DNA from: Coprovicinus avistercoris
GTDB lineage: Bacteria > Actinomycetota > Coriobacteriia > Coriobacteriales > Atopobiaceae
Length of the DNA: 36,312 nt
Assembly: GCA_018714895.1 (NCBI GenBank)
Contig: DVMQ01000021.1
Location: 1-36,312, forward strand
Direction: 5' to 3'
In this document: positions 7,535 through 15,604 of the stretch, piece by piece
How positions within the stretch are numbered: position 1 is the stretch's first letter
Layout of the letters: each line of letters begins with the position of its first letter
Position numbers and translations under genes: made by a program
Notes under the pieces: model-generated
Told to the model about the DNA's origin: nothing
What the model saw: the letters and a program-made list of their open reading frames with translations, nothing else
Databases searched by the model: none

Positions 7535-8557
7535 TTAGATGAACTTCTCGAAGTACTTGATGGTGCGGACCATCTGGGAGGTGTAAGAGTTCTCGTTGTC
7601 GTACCAAGCGGTAACCTGAACGAGGCTCTGGCCGTTGCCGAGATCCTGAACCATGGTCTGGGTGGCATCGAAGATGGAGCCGTGAGTCTCACCAACGATG
7701 TCGCGAGAAACGATGTCGTCCTCGTTGTAGGCATAGGTCTCAGGAATGGTCTCTGCATAAGCCTTCATAGCAGCGTTGACCTCGTCAACAGTGACGGTCT
7801 TGTCAACGACAGCATAGAGGTTGGTGAGGGAGCCGGTGGGCGTCGGGACGCGCTGAGCAGCACCGATGAGCTTGCCGTTAAGCTCAGGAAGAACCAGGCC
7901 GATTGCCTTAGCAGCACCGGTGGAGTTAGGAACGATGTTCTCAGAGCAAGCGCGGCTACGACGCTTGTTGCCCTTGCGCTGCGGGCCATCGAGCGGCATC
8001 TGATCGCCGGTGAAGGCGTGAATGGTGGTCATAATGCCGGAAACGATGGGAGCAAGATCGTTGAGGCCCTTGGCCATAGGAGCCAAGCAGTTGGTGGTGC
8101 AGGAAGCAGCGGAGATGATGTTGTCCTCTGCAGTCAGGGTCTCATGGTTGACGTTGTAAACAATGGTGGGAAGGTCATTGCCTGCAGGAGCAGAAATGAC
8201 AACCTTCTTAGCGCCGGCATCGATGTGAGCCTGGGCCTTAGCCTTGGAGGTATAGAAACCGGTGCACTCAAGTACGACGTCTACGCCAAGCTCGCCCCAA
8301 GGAAGGTTCTTAGCGTCTGCCTCCTTGTAGATGGTGATCTTCTTGCCGTCTACAATGATGGAATCCTCATCAGAGGTAACCACGTGGTCGCGAGCGTAGT
8401 TGCCCTGGGTGGAGTCGTACTTCAGGAGGTAGGCGAGCATATCGGGAGAGGTGAGGTCGTTAATAGCAACAATCTCAGAACCCTCGTGACCAAACATCTG
8501 CCTGAAAGCCAGACGGCCAATGCGACCAAAGCCGTTAATAGCAACCTTTACTGCCAT
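7535..8557 (-). CDS. gap: Glyceraldehyde-3-phosphate dehydrogenase (NAD-type)
   Basis: 340 aa. It oxidatively phosphorylates glyceraldehyde 3-phosphate to 1,3-bisphosphoglycerate. The Rossmann motif INGFGRIGR (residues 7-15), Asp34 in AINDL (typical of NAD preference), the catalytic cysteine in SAASCTTNC (Cys153) and its His180 partner are visible. The segment around residues 192-215 (RKGNKRRSRACSENIVPNS) follows the family pattern. ATG 8557 follows AAAGGAG; the frame upstream is leader sequence. It is the first gene of the glycolytic series, with its own promoter and palindrome upstream. Confidence 0.97.
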   Translation of the reverse strand: MAVKVAINGFGRIGRLAFRQMFGHEGSEIVAINDLTSPDMLAYLLKYDSTQGNYARDHVVTSDEDSIIVDGKKITIYKEADAKNLPWGELGVDVVLECTGFYTSKAKAQAHIDAGAKKVVISAPAGNDLPTIVYNVNHETLTAEDNIISAASCTTNCLAPMAKGLNDLAPIVSGIMTTIHAFTGDQMPLDGPQRKGNKRRSRACSENIVPNSTGAAKAIGLVLPELNGKLIGAAQRVPTPTGSLTNLYAVVDKTVTVDEVNAAMKAYAETIPETYAYNEDDIVSRDIVGETHGSIFDATQTMVQDLGNGQSLVQVTAWYDNENSYTSQMVRTIKYFEKFI

Positions 8558-8581
8558 GCTTTCTCCTTTCGTGGGGCCCGC

Positions 8582-8599
8582 CGGCGCTCCTTTGCGCCG
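8582..8599 (-). other. GC-rich leader hairpin of gap with a Shine-Dalgarno-like loop
   Basis: In the gap 5' leader a 6-bp stem (CGGCGC with GCGCCG) carries AAAGGA as its hexaloop. The actual gap ribosome-binding site AAAGGAG lies about 20 nt further downstream. The loop could be a decoy ribosome site, an mRNA-stabilising 5' structure or chance. Confidence 0.4.
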
Positions 8600-8629
8600 C
8601 GCACAGACCACCGCCTACGAAACACTATT

Positions 8630-8665
8630 CGTATAGTACCGCTATTCGACGTGTCTCTGACACGT
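8630..8665 (-). promoter_or_regulatory. gap promoter with 17-bp palindromic operator candidate
   Basis: A perfect inverted repeat, ACGTGTC-TCT-GACACGT (8649-8665), overlaps a possible minus-strand -35 GAGACA (8652-8657), with -10 TATACG at 8630-8635 and a 16-bp spacer. A second short inverted repeat, ACTAT/ATAGT, overlaps the -10. The arrangement suggests a repressor site over the promoter. The regulator is not identifiable from the window. Confidence 0.5.
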
Positions 8666-8725
8666 GAACAAAAATCCAAACTAAAACAGCTTATCATTTT
8701 TACGATTTTGTCTATAAATATGTAG

Positions 8726-9694
8726 TCATTCTGTTGTCAGATCGGCATCTTCTTGTACATCAGACTCCTCAATTTGCTTCAGAAGTTCTTGCAAACGGAG
8801 CAAACGGTGATAGAGCGCCGATTTAGAAAGAGCTGGATCATGTTGGCGACCGAGATCGCGCAATGACAACTCGGGATAGGCACGCCTCAACTCACAGAAT
8901 TCCCGGACTGCCGGAGGTAATTTCTCCAGTCCAATGCGCTTCTCTGCTTTATCTATAAGTGCAAGCTGGTCTGCCGCAGCTCCAGTTGACCGTGCTTGAT
9001 TTGCTATCTCTGCATTAACACGCCTATTTACGTCATTTTTTACTGATTTCATGCGACGAACATTAGCAACTGCTGCCGCCGAACGTTTGGCGCCCATCGC
9101 TCGTAAAAGAAGAACAATAGCTCCGAAATTTTTGATATACATCGCATACGCACCACGACGATGATTAAGCTTGGCAGACACTCCCTCAGAGTCGGCAATT
9201 GCAAGCAGCTGTTGAGCAAAACTCTCGCCAGTAACGGCTACTTCAAGGTGAAAATCTCCTCGAGGATCGGCAACAAAACCACCTGCCATAAAGGCCCCTC
9301 GTAAATACGCGGCGCGACAGCACGGTTTGGCAATGATTTTTTCACTCACTCCAGTCATGAGTCGCAAGCTTGTATCCAAAATGCCGAGACGCACAAGCGA
9401 TACGGGCAACTTAGGTTGATCGGGAATCTCAATGAGGTAATTGCGCGTTTTATGTAACACAGAACGACGAACCGTAAGTGTGGTGTCCAAGTCAAGTGCT
9501 TTATGAGCCAGTTTAATAATGGTACGTGCCACCGCACCTGTCTCAGTAGCAATCCGAATAGAATAGTGACCAGGCCCTCGGTATGACAGCGTCCCACAAA
9601 TTCGCACAAGAGCTGAAAGCTGCGCAATATTGCAATCGGGACAAGTACCCTCAACACGAGAGAGCTCGTCTTTTACCTCAGCTGTGAACGACAT
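8726..9694 (-). CDS. whiA: DNA-binding regulator WhiA
   Basis: 322 aa. WhiA proteins combine an N-terminal homing-endonuclease-like fold with a C-terminal helix-turn-helix. In Streptomyces they switch on sporulation; in non-sporulating Gram-positives they influence cell division and chromosome segregation. The N-terminus SFTAEVKDELSR, the central CCRAAYLRGAFMAGG segment and the C-terminal helix-turn-helix region (LSLRDLGRQHDPALSKSALYHR) are characteristic. Its start lies inside the yvcK 3' end (22-bp overlap), giving the conserved rapZ-yvcK-whiA operon order. About 170 bp separate it from gap. Confidence 0.96.
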   Translation of the reverse strand: MSFTAEVKDELSRVEGTCPDCNIAQLSALVRICGTLSYRGPGHYSIRIATETGAVARTIIKLAHKALDLDTTLTVRRSVLHKTRNYLIEIPDQPKLPVSLVRLGILDTSLRLMTGVSEKIIAKPCCRAAYLRGAFMAGGFVADPRGDFHLEVAVTGESFAQQLLAIADSEGVSAKLNHRRGAYAMYIKNFGAIVLLLRAMGAKRSAAAVANVRRMKSVKNDVNRRVNAEIANQARSTGAAADQLALIDKAEKRIGLEKLPPAVREFCELRRAYPELSLRDLGRQHDPALSKSALYHRLLRLQELLKQIEESDVQEDADLTTE

Positions 9695-10725
9695 TCACTC
9701 ACCCCCTGTATGGCTTGGGCAAGTTTTACAGGGTCGTGAGCTGTAGGTGCTCCTTCCAAAGAAAAATCACGCGTTACCACTACAGGTACCATTGAGCGCA
9801 AATGCTCCAGCACATCATCATGGGCACGTACCGCATGAATATGTTTGAGTACATCTTCGGAGTGCGGAGACCTTCTAGCTGCCTCAAATGCTCGACGAGC
9901 CGCTCCAGCAGCTAAGTCCTGTGCTGTAAGTGCACGAAACGCACGCGTAACCACCCCACCCTCGGGAGGTTCACGATGTACAAGAACGGCATCAACACAG
10001 CCGTCGAGTCCATGATCAAAGAGTGCCTCTACATATTCATCGGCGGCAAGACCCCATGTTTCATATTGAGTGTCAGCCTTCGGACACACAAACACACGCG
10101 TAGCATGGGTAGCTTTAATAGCCCCGGCTATCCCAGGCACTAATACATTGGGAAGAATTGAGGTAAAGAGTGAGCCTGGTCCCATAACAACCAGATCGGC
10201 TTGAAGGATTGCTTCCACAGCACGTGGGAATGCCTGCGGTGCTGATGGTTCAAGCCACACACGCGAAAGGGTGCAAGGACCATGGCCAATCATATCTTCG
10301 CCTGCGATGGTCCTTCCGTCACGTGTAATACCGCGTAGCTCAATAAACTCTTCCGTCGAAGGGAATACGGAACCTACACACCCCAACATGCGCTCACAAA
10401 TGGCAACTGCTTCAGAAAACGAACCAGCTTCTTCATTGAGAACCGCAAGTATAAGATTTCCTAATGCATGACCTGATAAGCGACGTTGAAACGAGCGGGC
10501 AAGCGGAGCCGTGGGATCCGCGGCAAGTGCCACCAAACAGTTGCGGATATCGCCCGGTGGAACAATGCCCATTTCACGCCTGAGCACACCAGTAGATCCC
10601 CCATCATCCGCCATAGCAACAACGGCTGATATGGCGTAATTGAGCATTCTCAACGCTTGGATGACCTGTGGCTGACCCGTTCCACCTCCTAATGAGACGA
10701 CACGTTTTCGCATATGCTTTCCCAT
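9673..10725 (-). CDS. yvcK: YvcK/CofD-like gluconeogenesis factor
   Basis: 350 aa, related to the 2-phospho-L-lactate transferase fold. In Bacillus YvcK binds UDP-GlcNAc, affects growth on gluconeogenic carbon sources and localises with cell-wall machinery. The N-terminal VVSLGGGTG, AMADDGGSTGVLR and PPGDIRNCL motifs, LIL..LNEE further in, and GPGSLFTSILPN near residue 178 fit the family. The ATG at 10725 has no clear Shine-Dalgarno; the ATG at 10713 is preceded by GGGAAAG and gives a more usual N-terminus, so the start could be there. It begins 3 nt after the rapZ stop. Confidence 0.95.
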   Translation of the reverse strand: MGKHMRKRVVSLGGGTGQPQVIQALRMLNYAISAVVAMADDGGSTGVLRREMGIVPPGDIRNCLVALAADPTAPLARSFQRRLSGHALGNLILAVLNEEAGSFSEAVAICERMLGCVGSVFPSTEEFIELRGITRDGRTIAGEDMIGHGPCTLSRVWLEPSAPQAFPRAVEAILQADLVVMGPGSLFTSILPNVLVPGIAGAIKATHATRVFVCPKADTQYETWGLAADEYVEALFDHGLDGCVDAVLVHREPPEGGVVTRAFRALTAQDLAAGAARRAFEAARRSPHSEDVLKHIHAVRAHDDVLEHLRSMVPVVVTRDFSLEGAPTAHDPVKLAQAIQGVSECRSQLR

Positions 10726-10728
10726 AAG

Positions 10729-11631
10729 CTATGACCGCCCAGCTCGTGCAAGATCGCGATGAGTAAGCGTTACTTCATAGCCTTCTTTTGTCAGAAATTC
10801 AGCAGTTGCACAGGCAAGTGCTACCGATCGATGTTGTCCTCCTGTACACCCAACCGCTATAGAAAGGCGAGACTTCCCCTCTGCAACATATCCCGGCATC
10901 ACGGTAGCGAGCAAATCTTCCCAAGCGGTAAGGAAATGCTTAGTTTCAGGTCTGCTTAATACATAATCCGAGACCTTCTTGTCGAGACCCGTAAGAGGGC
11001 GCATTTCTGGATCGTAGTATGGGTTAGGAAGAAATCGCACGTCGATAAGAACATCGGCTTCGGCAGGCATACCATACTTGAATCCAAAGGAAAAAACACG
11101 CACCTCCATCAGCCGCTGATCAGAAAGCTCAGAATAATGGGCATGAAGCGTTGCTCTGAGTTCTGAAGTAGCGAGGTGTGAAGTATCCAGCACAACGTCT
11201 GCATGATCGCGCACCGAAGAAAGCTGAGCACGTTCGCGCGCTATAGCACTTTCGAGCGCCTCCCCTTCAAGGGCAATAGGATGGCGACGACGACGCTCGC
11301 TAAAACGGCGAAGCAACACTTCATCTGAAGCATCCAAGAAAAGCAAACTGTACGAAATCTCGTGAGAACGAAGCTCATCGAGCACGTCAAGCAGCTCGTC
11401 AAAAAGGCCTTGACTGCGGAGATCGCACACTATGGCAAGGTGTCGCCCTACGCCAGAGTTAATGCCTACAAGATCGGCTAAAGTTGCTATCAATCTTGGT
11501 GGCAGGTTATCTATAACGTAGTAGCCAAGATCTTCAAAAACATGCATTGCCTCAGTGCGGCCCGCGCCACTCATACCAGTAATAACAACCACATCGGGTA
11601 CAGAGACAGACGCTACTTCAGATGTAGACAC
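10729..11631 (-). CDS. rapZ: RNase adapter/nucleotide-binding protein RapZ
   Basis: 300 aa. RapZ (YvcJ) is a P-loop protein that in E. coli directs RNase E to the GlmZ small RNA and so senses glucosamine-6-phosphate; in Gram-positives its target is less clear. The P-loop reads GMSGAGRTEA, with Arg where most P-loops have Lys, a variant I associate with actinobacterial members. The DNLPP motif, the conserved FGFKYG segment (near residue 177) and the C-terminal GCTGGQHRSV are present. It starts with GTG at 11631, 5 nt after a strong GAGAGGGGG site. It is first in rapZ-yvcK-whiA. Confidence 0.95.
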   Translation of the reverse strand: MSTSEVASVSVPDVVVITGMSGAGRTEAMHVFEDLGYYVIDNLPPRLIATLADLVGINSGVGRHLAIVCDLRSQGLFDELLDVLDELRSHEISYSLLFLDASDEVLLRRFSERRRRHPIALEGEALESAIARERAQLSSVRDHADVVLDTSHLATSELRATLHAHYSELSDQRLMEVRVFSFGFKYGMPAEADVLIDVRFLPNPYYDPEMRPLTGLDKKVSDYVLSRPETKHFLTAWEDLLATVMPGYVAEGKSRLSIAVGCTGGQHRSVALACATAEFLTKEGYEVTLTHRDLARAGRS

Positions 11632-11684
11632 AATTGCCCCCTCTCAAGATTCTTTAGCAAGCATACGATAAAGTTCACGCAAAC

Positions 11685-11712
11685 GGAAAAGGGACATCCC
11701 TAAAGATGTCCC
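11685..11712 (-). terminator. Terminator of the fructose operon
   Basis: On the minus strand GGGACATC pairs with GATGTCCC (8 bp, 6-nt loop), followed by TTTTCC, about 55 nt after the fruA stop. It separates the fructose operon from rapZ. Confidence 0.75.
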
Positions 11713-11765
11713 CTTGCATCTGACGGGAAACAGATTTTCCCCGCTATCATGCTCTGTAAACCTGT

Positions 11766-13739
11766 TTACTTAGAAAGACCAGTTTCCTCAGGTGGAAGTG
11801 GACGCTTCCAAAGAGAAAGAATAAGCGCACCGACGATCGAGCCAACTGCTGCCGCGAGCAGCCACATGAGACCATTGCCAATAATTGGTGTTACCCAGGC
11901 GCCACCGTGGGGTGCGGGCGAAGTGCATCCAAATAATGCAGAGAGGGCACCGGCAATGGCAGATCCGATAATGCAAGATGGAAGCACGTGACCAGGATCG
12001 GCTGCAGCAAATGGAATTGCGCCCTCGGTGATAAACGACAGACCCATGATGTAATTCACAATGCCCGCACTGCGATCAGTCTTGCTCCAACGATTCTTAA
12101 AGAAGGTCGTTGAAAGAGCGATGATCAGAGGAGGAACCATGCCGCCAACCATAACAGAAGCCATGATCATCTGACCCGTCGTGCCAAGACCGCTGGCAGG
12201 GTCAAGAGCAGCGGTGCCAAAGACATATGCTGCCTTGTTGAATGGGCCGCCCATATCAACTGACATCATTCCGCCCAGAACAAGGCCCAGCAGAACAATA
12301 TTGCTGGTACCAAGGCCCTTCAGGAAGCTGTTGAGTGCGGTGTTGATAAGCGCAAAGATCGGGTTGAGCGCCAGCATAACAACACCAATACCCAAAATAC
12401 CCAAGATAGGATAAATGAGCATAGGTTTAATACCCTCAAGAGAGCTGGGTAAATTATCGCATGCCCGCTCAATACCCAAGGTAATATAGCCCGCTGCAAA
12501 ACCAGCAAACAATGCAGCAATAAAACCGCCGGAAACAAGACCTGAGGAATCAAGTGTGCTCAGATAAGCAAAGTCATAGCCAACTTTTGCAAAAATACCG
12601 CCTACAAATCCAGGTGCCAGACCAGGCCTGTCGGCAATAGACATAGCAATGTAGCCGGCCAAGATAGGCAACATAAAACCAAAGGCTTCATTACCAATTG
12701 TCTTAAACAATGCTGCTGCTGGTATAGAGGAGCCATATGCAGCGGTGCCCAGACCGGGCTGGTCAACAAGAAACGCAATGGCTGTAAGAATGCCGCCGCC
12801 AATAACGAACGGCAACATGTGAGATACACCATTCATCAGGTGCTTATAAATCTGGCGACCAATGCCTTCGCTTTCAGCACTCTCAGTCTTCGCTGCAGCA
12901 GCACCCGATCCCTGGTGAAGCGGAGCGCGATTTTCGAGAATAATATTGATAAGCTCTTCAGGCTCATTGATGCCACGTGTTACTGAACAGCTATAGAGCT
13001 GCTTGCCGTCAAAACGATCCAGCTCAACGTTCTTATCAGCGGCAATAATAACGCCCTTCGCACCAGCGATATCATCTGCCGTAAGGATGTTCTTCGCACC
13101 ACCAGATCCTTGAGTCTCCACCTTGATGCGGACACCCATCTCAGATGCCTTCTTCTCAAGAGACTCTGCAGCCATATAGGTATGAGCAATACCTGTTGGA
13201 CAAGCAGTAATAGCAACGATGTCATAACCGGCAGCATCACGCTCAGCAGCACCAGCTGCCTTCGCTTGTTCTTCCGCCACATGACGATCTTCTTCGGCAT
13301 CCACCAAAGCGCGAACTTCCTCAGGCGTTTGAGCAGCGCGCAAGCTTGCACAAAAGTCTGGGTTAAGCAGAAGTGTAGACAGGCGGCTCAATACCTCAAG
13401 ATGCACATCGGCGCCACCGGCTGGAGCTGCAATCAGGAAAAGCAGTGTTGCTGGCTCCCCATCAGCAGAATCAAAGTCAACACCGCCTGGCACCACCATG
13501 GCCGCAAGCCCTGGAGCAGAAACTGCATCGGTCTTTGCATGAGGGATAGCAATGCCATCACCCAAGCCTGTAGAGAACTGTGCTTCACGCTCGCGAACGG
13601 CAGCAGCGTAGGCGTCCTTATCAATAACGTTGCCTTCGTTTGCCATAAGGTCAACGAGTTCATCAATCGCTTCGTCCTTGTTAGCAGGGGCACCCCCAAT
13701 CTTGATACCTTCAGGTTTGAGTAAGTCGGTAATCCTCAT
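11766..13739 (-). CDS. fruA: PTS fructose-specific EIIABC permease
   Basis: 657 aa in the order EIIA-EIIB-EIIC. Residues ~1-148 are the fructose-type EIIA with phospho-acceptor His67 (IAIPHAKTD). About 170-265 is the EIIB domain with Cys179 in ITACPTGIAHTYMAAE. About 290-640 is the membrane EIIC channel with many hydrophobic segments. It takes up fructose and releases fructose 1-phosphate, the FruK substrate. I placed the start at ATG 13739 (GGGAG upstream); the open frame continues upstream through a structured leader without homology. It is the last gene of fruR-fruK-fruA, 126 bp after fruK. Confidence 0.96.
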   Translation of the reverse strand: MRITDLLKPEGIKIGGAPANKDEAIDELVDLMANEGNVIDKDAYAAAVREREAQFSTGLGDGIAIPHAKTDAVSAPGLAAMVVPGGVDFDSADGEPATLLFLIAAPAGGADVHLEVLSRLSTLLLNPDFCASLRAAQTPEEVRALVDAEEDRHVAEEQAKAAGAAERDAAGYDIVAITACPTGIAHTYMAAESLEKKASEMGVRIKVETQGSGGAKNILTADDIAGAKGVIIAADKNVELDRFDGKQLYSCSVTRGINEPEELINIILENRAPLHQGSGAAAAKTESAESEGIGRQIYKHLMNGVSHMLPFVIGGGILTAIAFLVDQPGLGTAAYGSSIPAAALFKTIGNEAFGFMLPILAGYIAMSIADRPGLAPGFVGGIFAKVGYDFAYLSTLDSSGLVSGGFIAALFAGFAAGYITLGIERACDNLPSSLEGIKPMLIYPILGILGIGVVMLALNPIFALINTALNSFLKGLGTSNIVLLGLVLGGMMSVDMGGPFNKAAYVFGTAALDPASGLGTTGQMIMASVMVGGMVPPLIIALSTTFFKNRWSKTDRSAGIVNYIMGLSFITEGAIPFAAADPGHVLPSCIIGSAIAGALSALFGCTSPAPHGGAWVTPIIGNGLMWLLAAAVGSIVGALILSLWKRPLPPEETGLSK

Positions 13740-13761
13740 TTCCAACTCCCTTTCTCCATAA

Positions 13762-13834
13762 GAGAGGTCGTGCCACCTCTCATTTCCTATGTATCGACAC
13801 ACGCGTCCCCTCCCCCAGACATATGTCAGGGGAC
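13762..13834 (-). other. Structured fruK-fruA intercistronic region (two hairpins)
   Basis: Between fruK and fruA the mRNA can form GAGAGGT/ACCTCTC (13762-13781) close to the fruA ribosome-binding site. A larger hairpin around GACATATGTC is closed by CCCC/GGGG (13813-13832), with an alternative GTCCCC/GGGGAC pairing and flanking CGCGT/ACGCG. Neither has a U-run. They may tune fruA translation or protect one mRNA segment. Confidence 0.45.
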
Positions 13835-13865
13835 AACAAACGCGAGATTGTCTACGGATGAGCTA

Positions 13866-14771
13866 TTACGCGTTGCGCGCAAGCAGTGCCTCTACCTCTG
13901 ATCGGGTAGCAAGCTCCTCAGAGAAGGCACTTGCAGAACCAGTTGCAAGCGCCATATGGAATGCCTGCTCATAGCTGCCTGTCTCCATAAGGCCTGCGAT
14001 AAAGCCAGCCACAGAAGAATCGCCAGCTCCCACAGAATTGATGACAGTTCCTGTTGCTGCGGGACTCTGGAAAACTTCCCCGGTTTCTGCAACCAAAACG
14101 CCACCTTCGCCTGCCATGGAAACGAAAACATTTGCAGCGCCCATTTCCTGCAATTTCTTGGCATACGGAATAACTTCGTCGCGGGTCTTGAGCTCTACCT
14201 CAAAAATATCGCCCAACTCATGGTTGTTTGGTTTTACTAAGAAGGGATGGAGTGGAAGAACGCGCGTTAACAAATCACGCTCAGCATCTACGATTACGCG
14301 CACTCCACGACCTTGGAGCCTTGTCATGATGCGCTCATACATGTCATGAGGAAGTATGGTAGGAACCGAACCGGAAATAACGAGCGTGTCACCTTCAACA
14401 AGTTGATCGAGCTTTGCGAGCAGCTCATCGACATTCTCGGCTGTAATTGCAGGCCCTTGTCCATTAAATTCGGTTTCTTCTGCAGCTTTAACCTTTACGT
14501 TAATGCGCGTCATACCTTCGTTAACATGGACAAAATCACAAGAAACACCTGCATCACGGCACAGTCGTACAAGCTCATCGCCCGTAAATCCCGCTACAAA
14601 ACCCAGTGCACGGCTCTCATGGCCAAGGTTTCCAAGCACAATGGAAACGTTAATGCCCTTACCGCCAGGAAGCACCCGTTCGTACGTAGCACGATTAATA
14701 CTTCCAAGTCGCATGTCGTTTACGCGAACAATGTAGTCAAGTGCTGGGTTAAACGTAACAGTTGCGATCAT
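13866..14771 (-). CDS. fruK: 1-phosphofructokinase (PfkB family)
   Basis: 301 aa. It phosphorylates fructose 1-phosphate to fructose 1,6-bisphosphate, which enters the glycolytic enzymes encoded downstream. Ribokinase-fold signatures are complete: TFNPALD at the N-terminus, PGGKGINV (residues 35-42) and the C-terminal anion hole and catalytic base GAGDSSVAGF (Asp251). Its ATG overlaps the fruR stop by 4 bp (ATGA) and is preceded by GGAGG within fruR, so translation is coupled. The operon context separates it from tagatose-6-phosphate kinase relatives. Confidence 0.94.
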   Translation of the reverse strand: MIATVTFNPALDYIVRVNDMRLGSINRATYERVLPGGKGINVSIVLGNLGHESRALGFVAGFTGDELVRLCRDAGVSCDFVHVNEGMTRINVKVKAAEETEFNGQGPAITAENVDELLAKLDQLVEGDTLVISGSVPTILPHDMYERIMTRLQGRGVRVIVDAERDLLTRVLPLHPFLVKPNNHELGDIFEVELKTRDEVIPYAKKLQEMGAANVFVSMAGEGGVLVAETGEVFQSPAATGTVINSVGAGDSSVAGFIAGLMETGSYEQAFHMALATGSASAFSEELATRSEVEALLARNA

Positions 14772-15523
14772 GCGCTAACCTCCACAACGTTTTCGAAGTT
14801 TTGGTATTCCTCAGCTAAATTGCCTGCAGTAAGAATTGTTGCTGTATCAAATGCACCAAATTCAACGAGACTCAGGCATCCAAACTTGGAAGCATCGGCT
14901 AAAACATAACGCCGTTCAGTTCGTTCCATTGACACCTGCTTTATGATGGCTTCGTTTCTGTCAGGCGTGGTGTAGCCGGCCGAAACAGTAATGCCATTTG
15001 CACCCCAGAAGCCCACGGTAAAGTGATAGCGCCCTATTGTTGCCAACGCATCGGGACCAACAAGAGCCTCGGTAACACTTTTTAGTTCTCCCCCTATTAC
15101 AACAACATCGCATCCACGTGCCGCTAGTTTTGTGGCATGTGAAACAGAATCTGTTGCAAAATGAGCTTGCGTCGGGGCGAGCACATCAACGAGCTTATCA
15201 ACCGTAGAGCCCGCGTCGAGGTAGACAAAATCATCGGGACCGATGAGAGTTGCCGCATAAGCTGCAATAGTCGTTTTTTCTTTCACATGAAGCGCTGAAC
15301 GCTCAGTGACGGTTGAATCGCGAAGAACGCCTGGAATAGAAGATCTATTGAGTGTAGCGCCACCACGTACCTTAATAAGGCGACCTTCTTGATCAAGCCT
15401 ATCCAAATCACGACGAATAGTTGATTCGGAGGCGTCGAGTGCTTCAGCAAGATCGTTCACGCTTGCCGTACCCATGCTCTCAACCATTCCTACAATGCGC
15501 GCAAGGCGCTCTTCGGCAATCAT
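14768..15523 (-). CDS. fruR: DeoR-family fructose operon regulator
   Basis: 251 aa. The N-terminal DeoR helix-turn-helix (about residues 4-57, including TASVNDLAEAL and ESTIRRDLDRL, then KVRGGA) is followed by the DeoR sugar-phosphate sensor domain with YLDAGSTV and the GFWGANGI segment. Such regulators bind phosphorylated sugars, here probably fructose 1-phosphate, and control their own operon. The ATG at 15523 gives the canonical N-terminus but has no Shine-Dalgarno. It overlaps the stop of a 20-codon leader frame (ATGA), suggesting coupled translation. A long phased repeat array upstream is the likely operator. Confidence 0.93.
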   Translation of the reverse strand: MIAEERLARIVGMVESMGTASVNDLAEALDASESTIRRDLDRLDQEGRLIKVRGGATLNRSSIPGVLRDSTVTERSALHVKEKTTIAAYAATLIGPDDFVYLDAGSTVDKLVDVLAPTQAHFATDSVSHATKLAARGCDVVVIGGELKSVTEALVGPDALATIGRYHFTVGFWGANGITVSAGYTTPDRNEAIIKQVSMERTERRYVLADASKFGCLSLVEFGAFDTATILTAGNLAEEYQNFENVVEVSA

Positions 15524-15582
15524 GATTGGATGCGTGGATCGGCAACACAGGAGACTGTGTGCAGGGTGAACTGGGACAACAT
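15520..15582 (-). CDS. Putative 20-aa leader peptide coupled to fruR
   Basis: A short open frame begins at ATG 15582 right behind an excellent ribosome-binding site (AAGGAGG, 15586-15592). It encodes 20 residues beginning MLSQFTLHTV and stops with TGA overlapping the fruR start codon (ATGA). An 8-bp hairpin with one bulged base (15542-15562) lies inside it. Because fruR has no Shine-Dalgarno of its own, this frame is the probable entry point for ribosomes. The peptide sequence shows no clear run of one amino acid, so classical attenuation by codon stalling is not evident. It could be simply a translation-loading leader. Confidence 0.6.
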   Translation of the reverse strand: MLSQFTLHTVSCVADPRIQS

Positions 15583-15604
15583 CAATCCTCCTTGATCGGT
15601 GGCA

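Noticed and set aside
6233..8725. Plus-strand open frame of 830 codons opposite pgk and gap
   Set aside because: It spans two well-supported genes, their terminator and the gap promoter on the other strand; the composition is that of a shadow frame.
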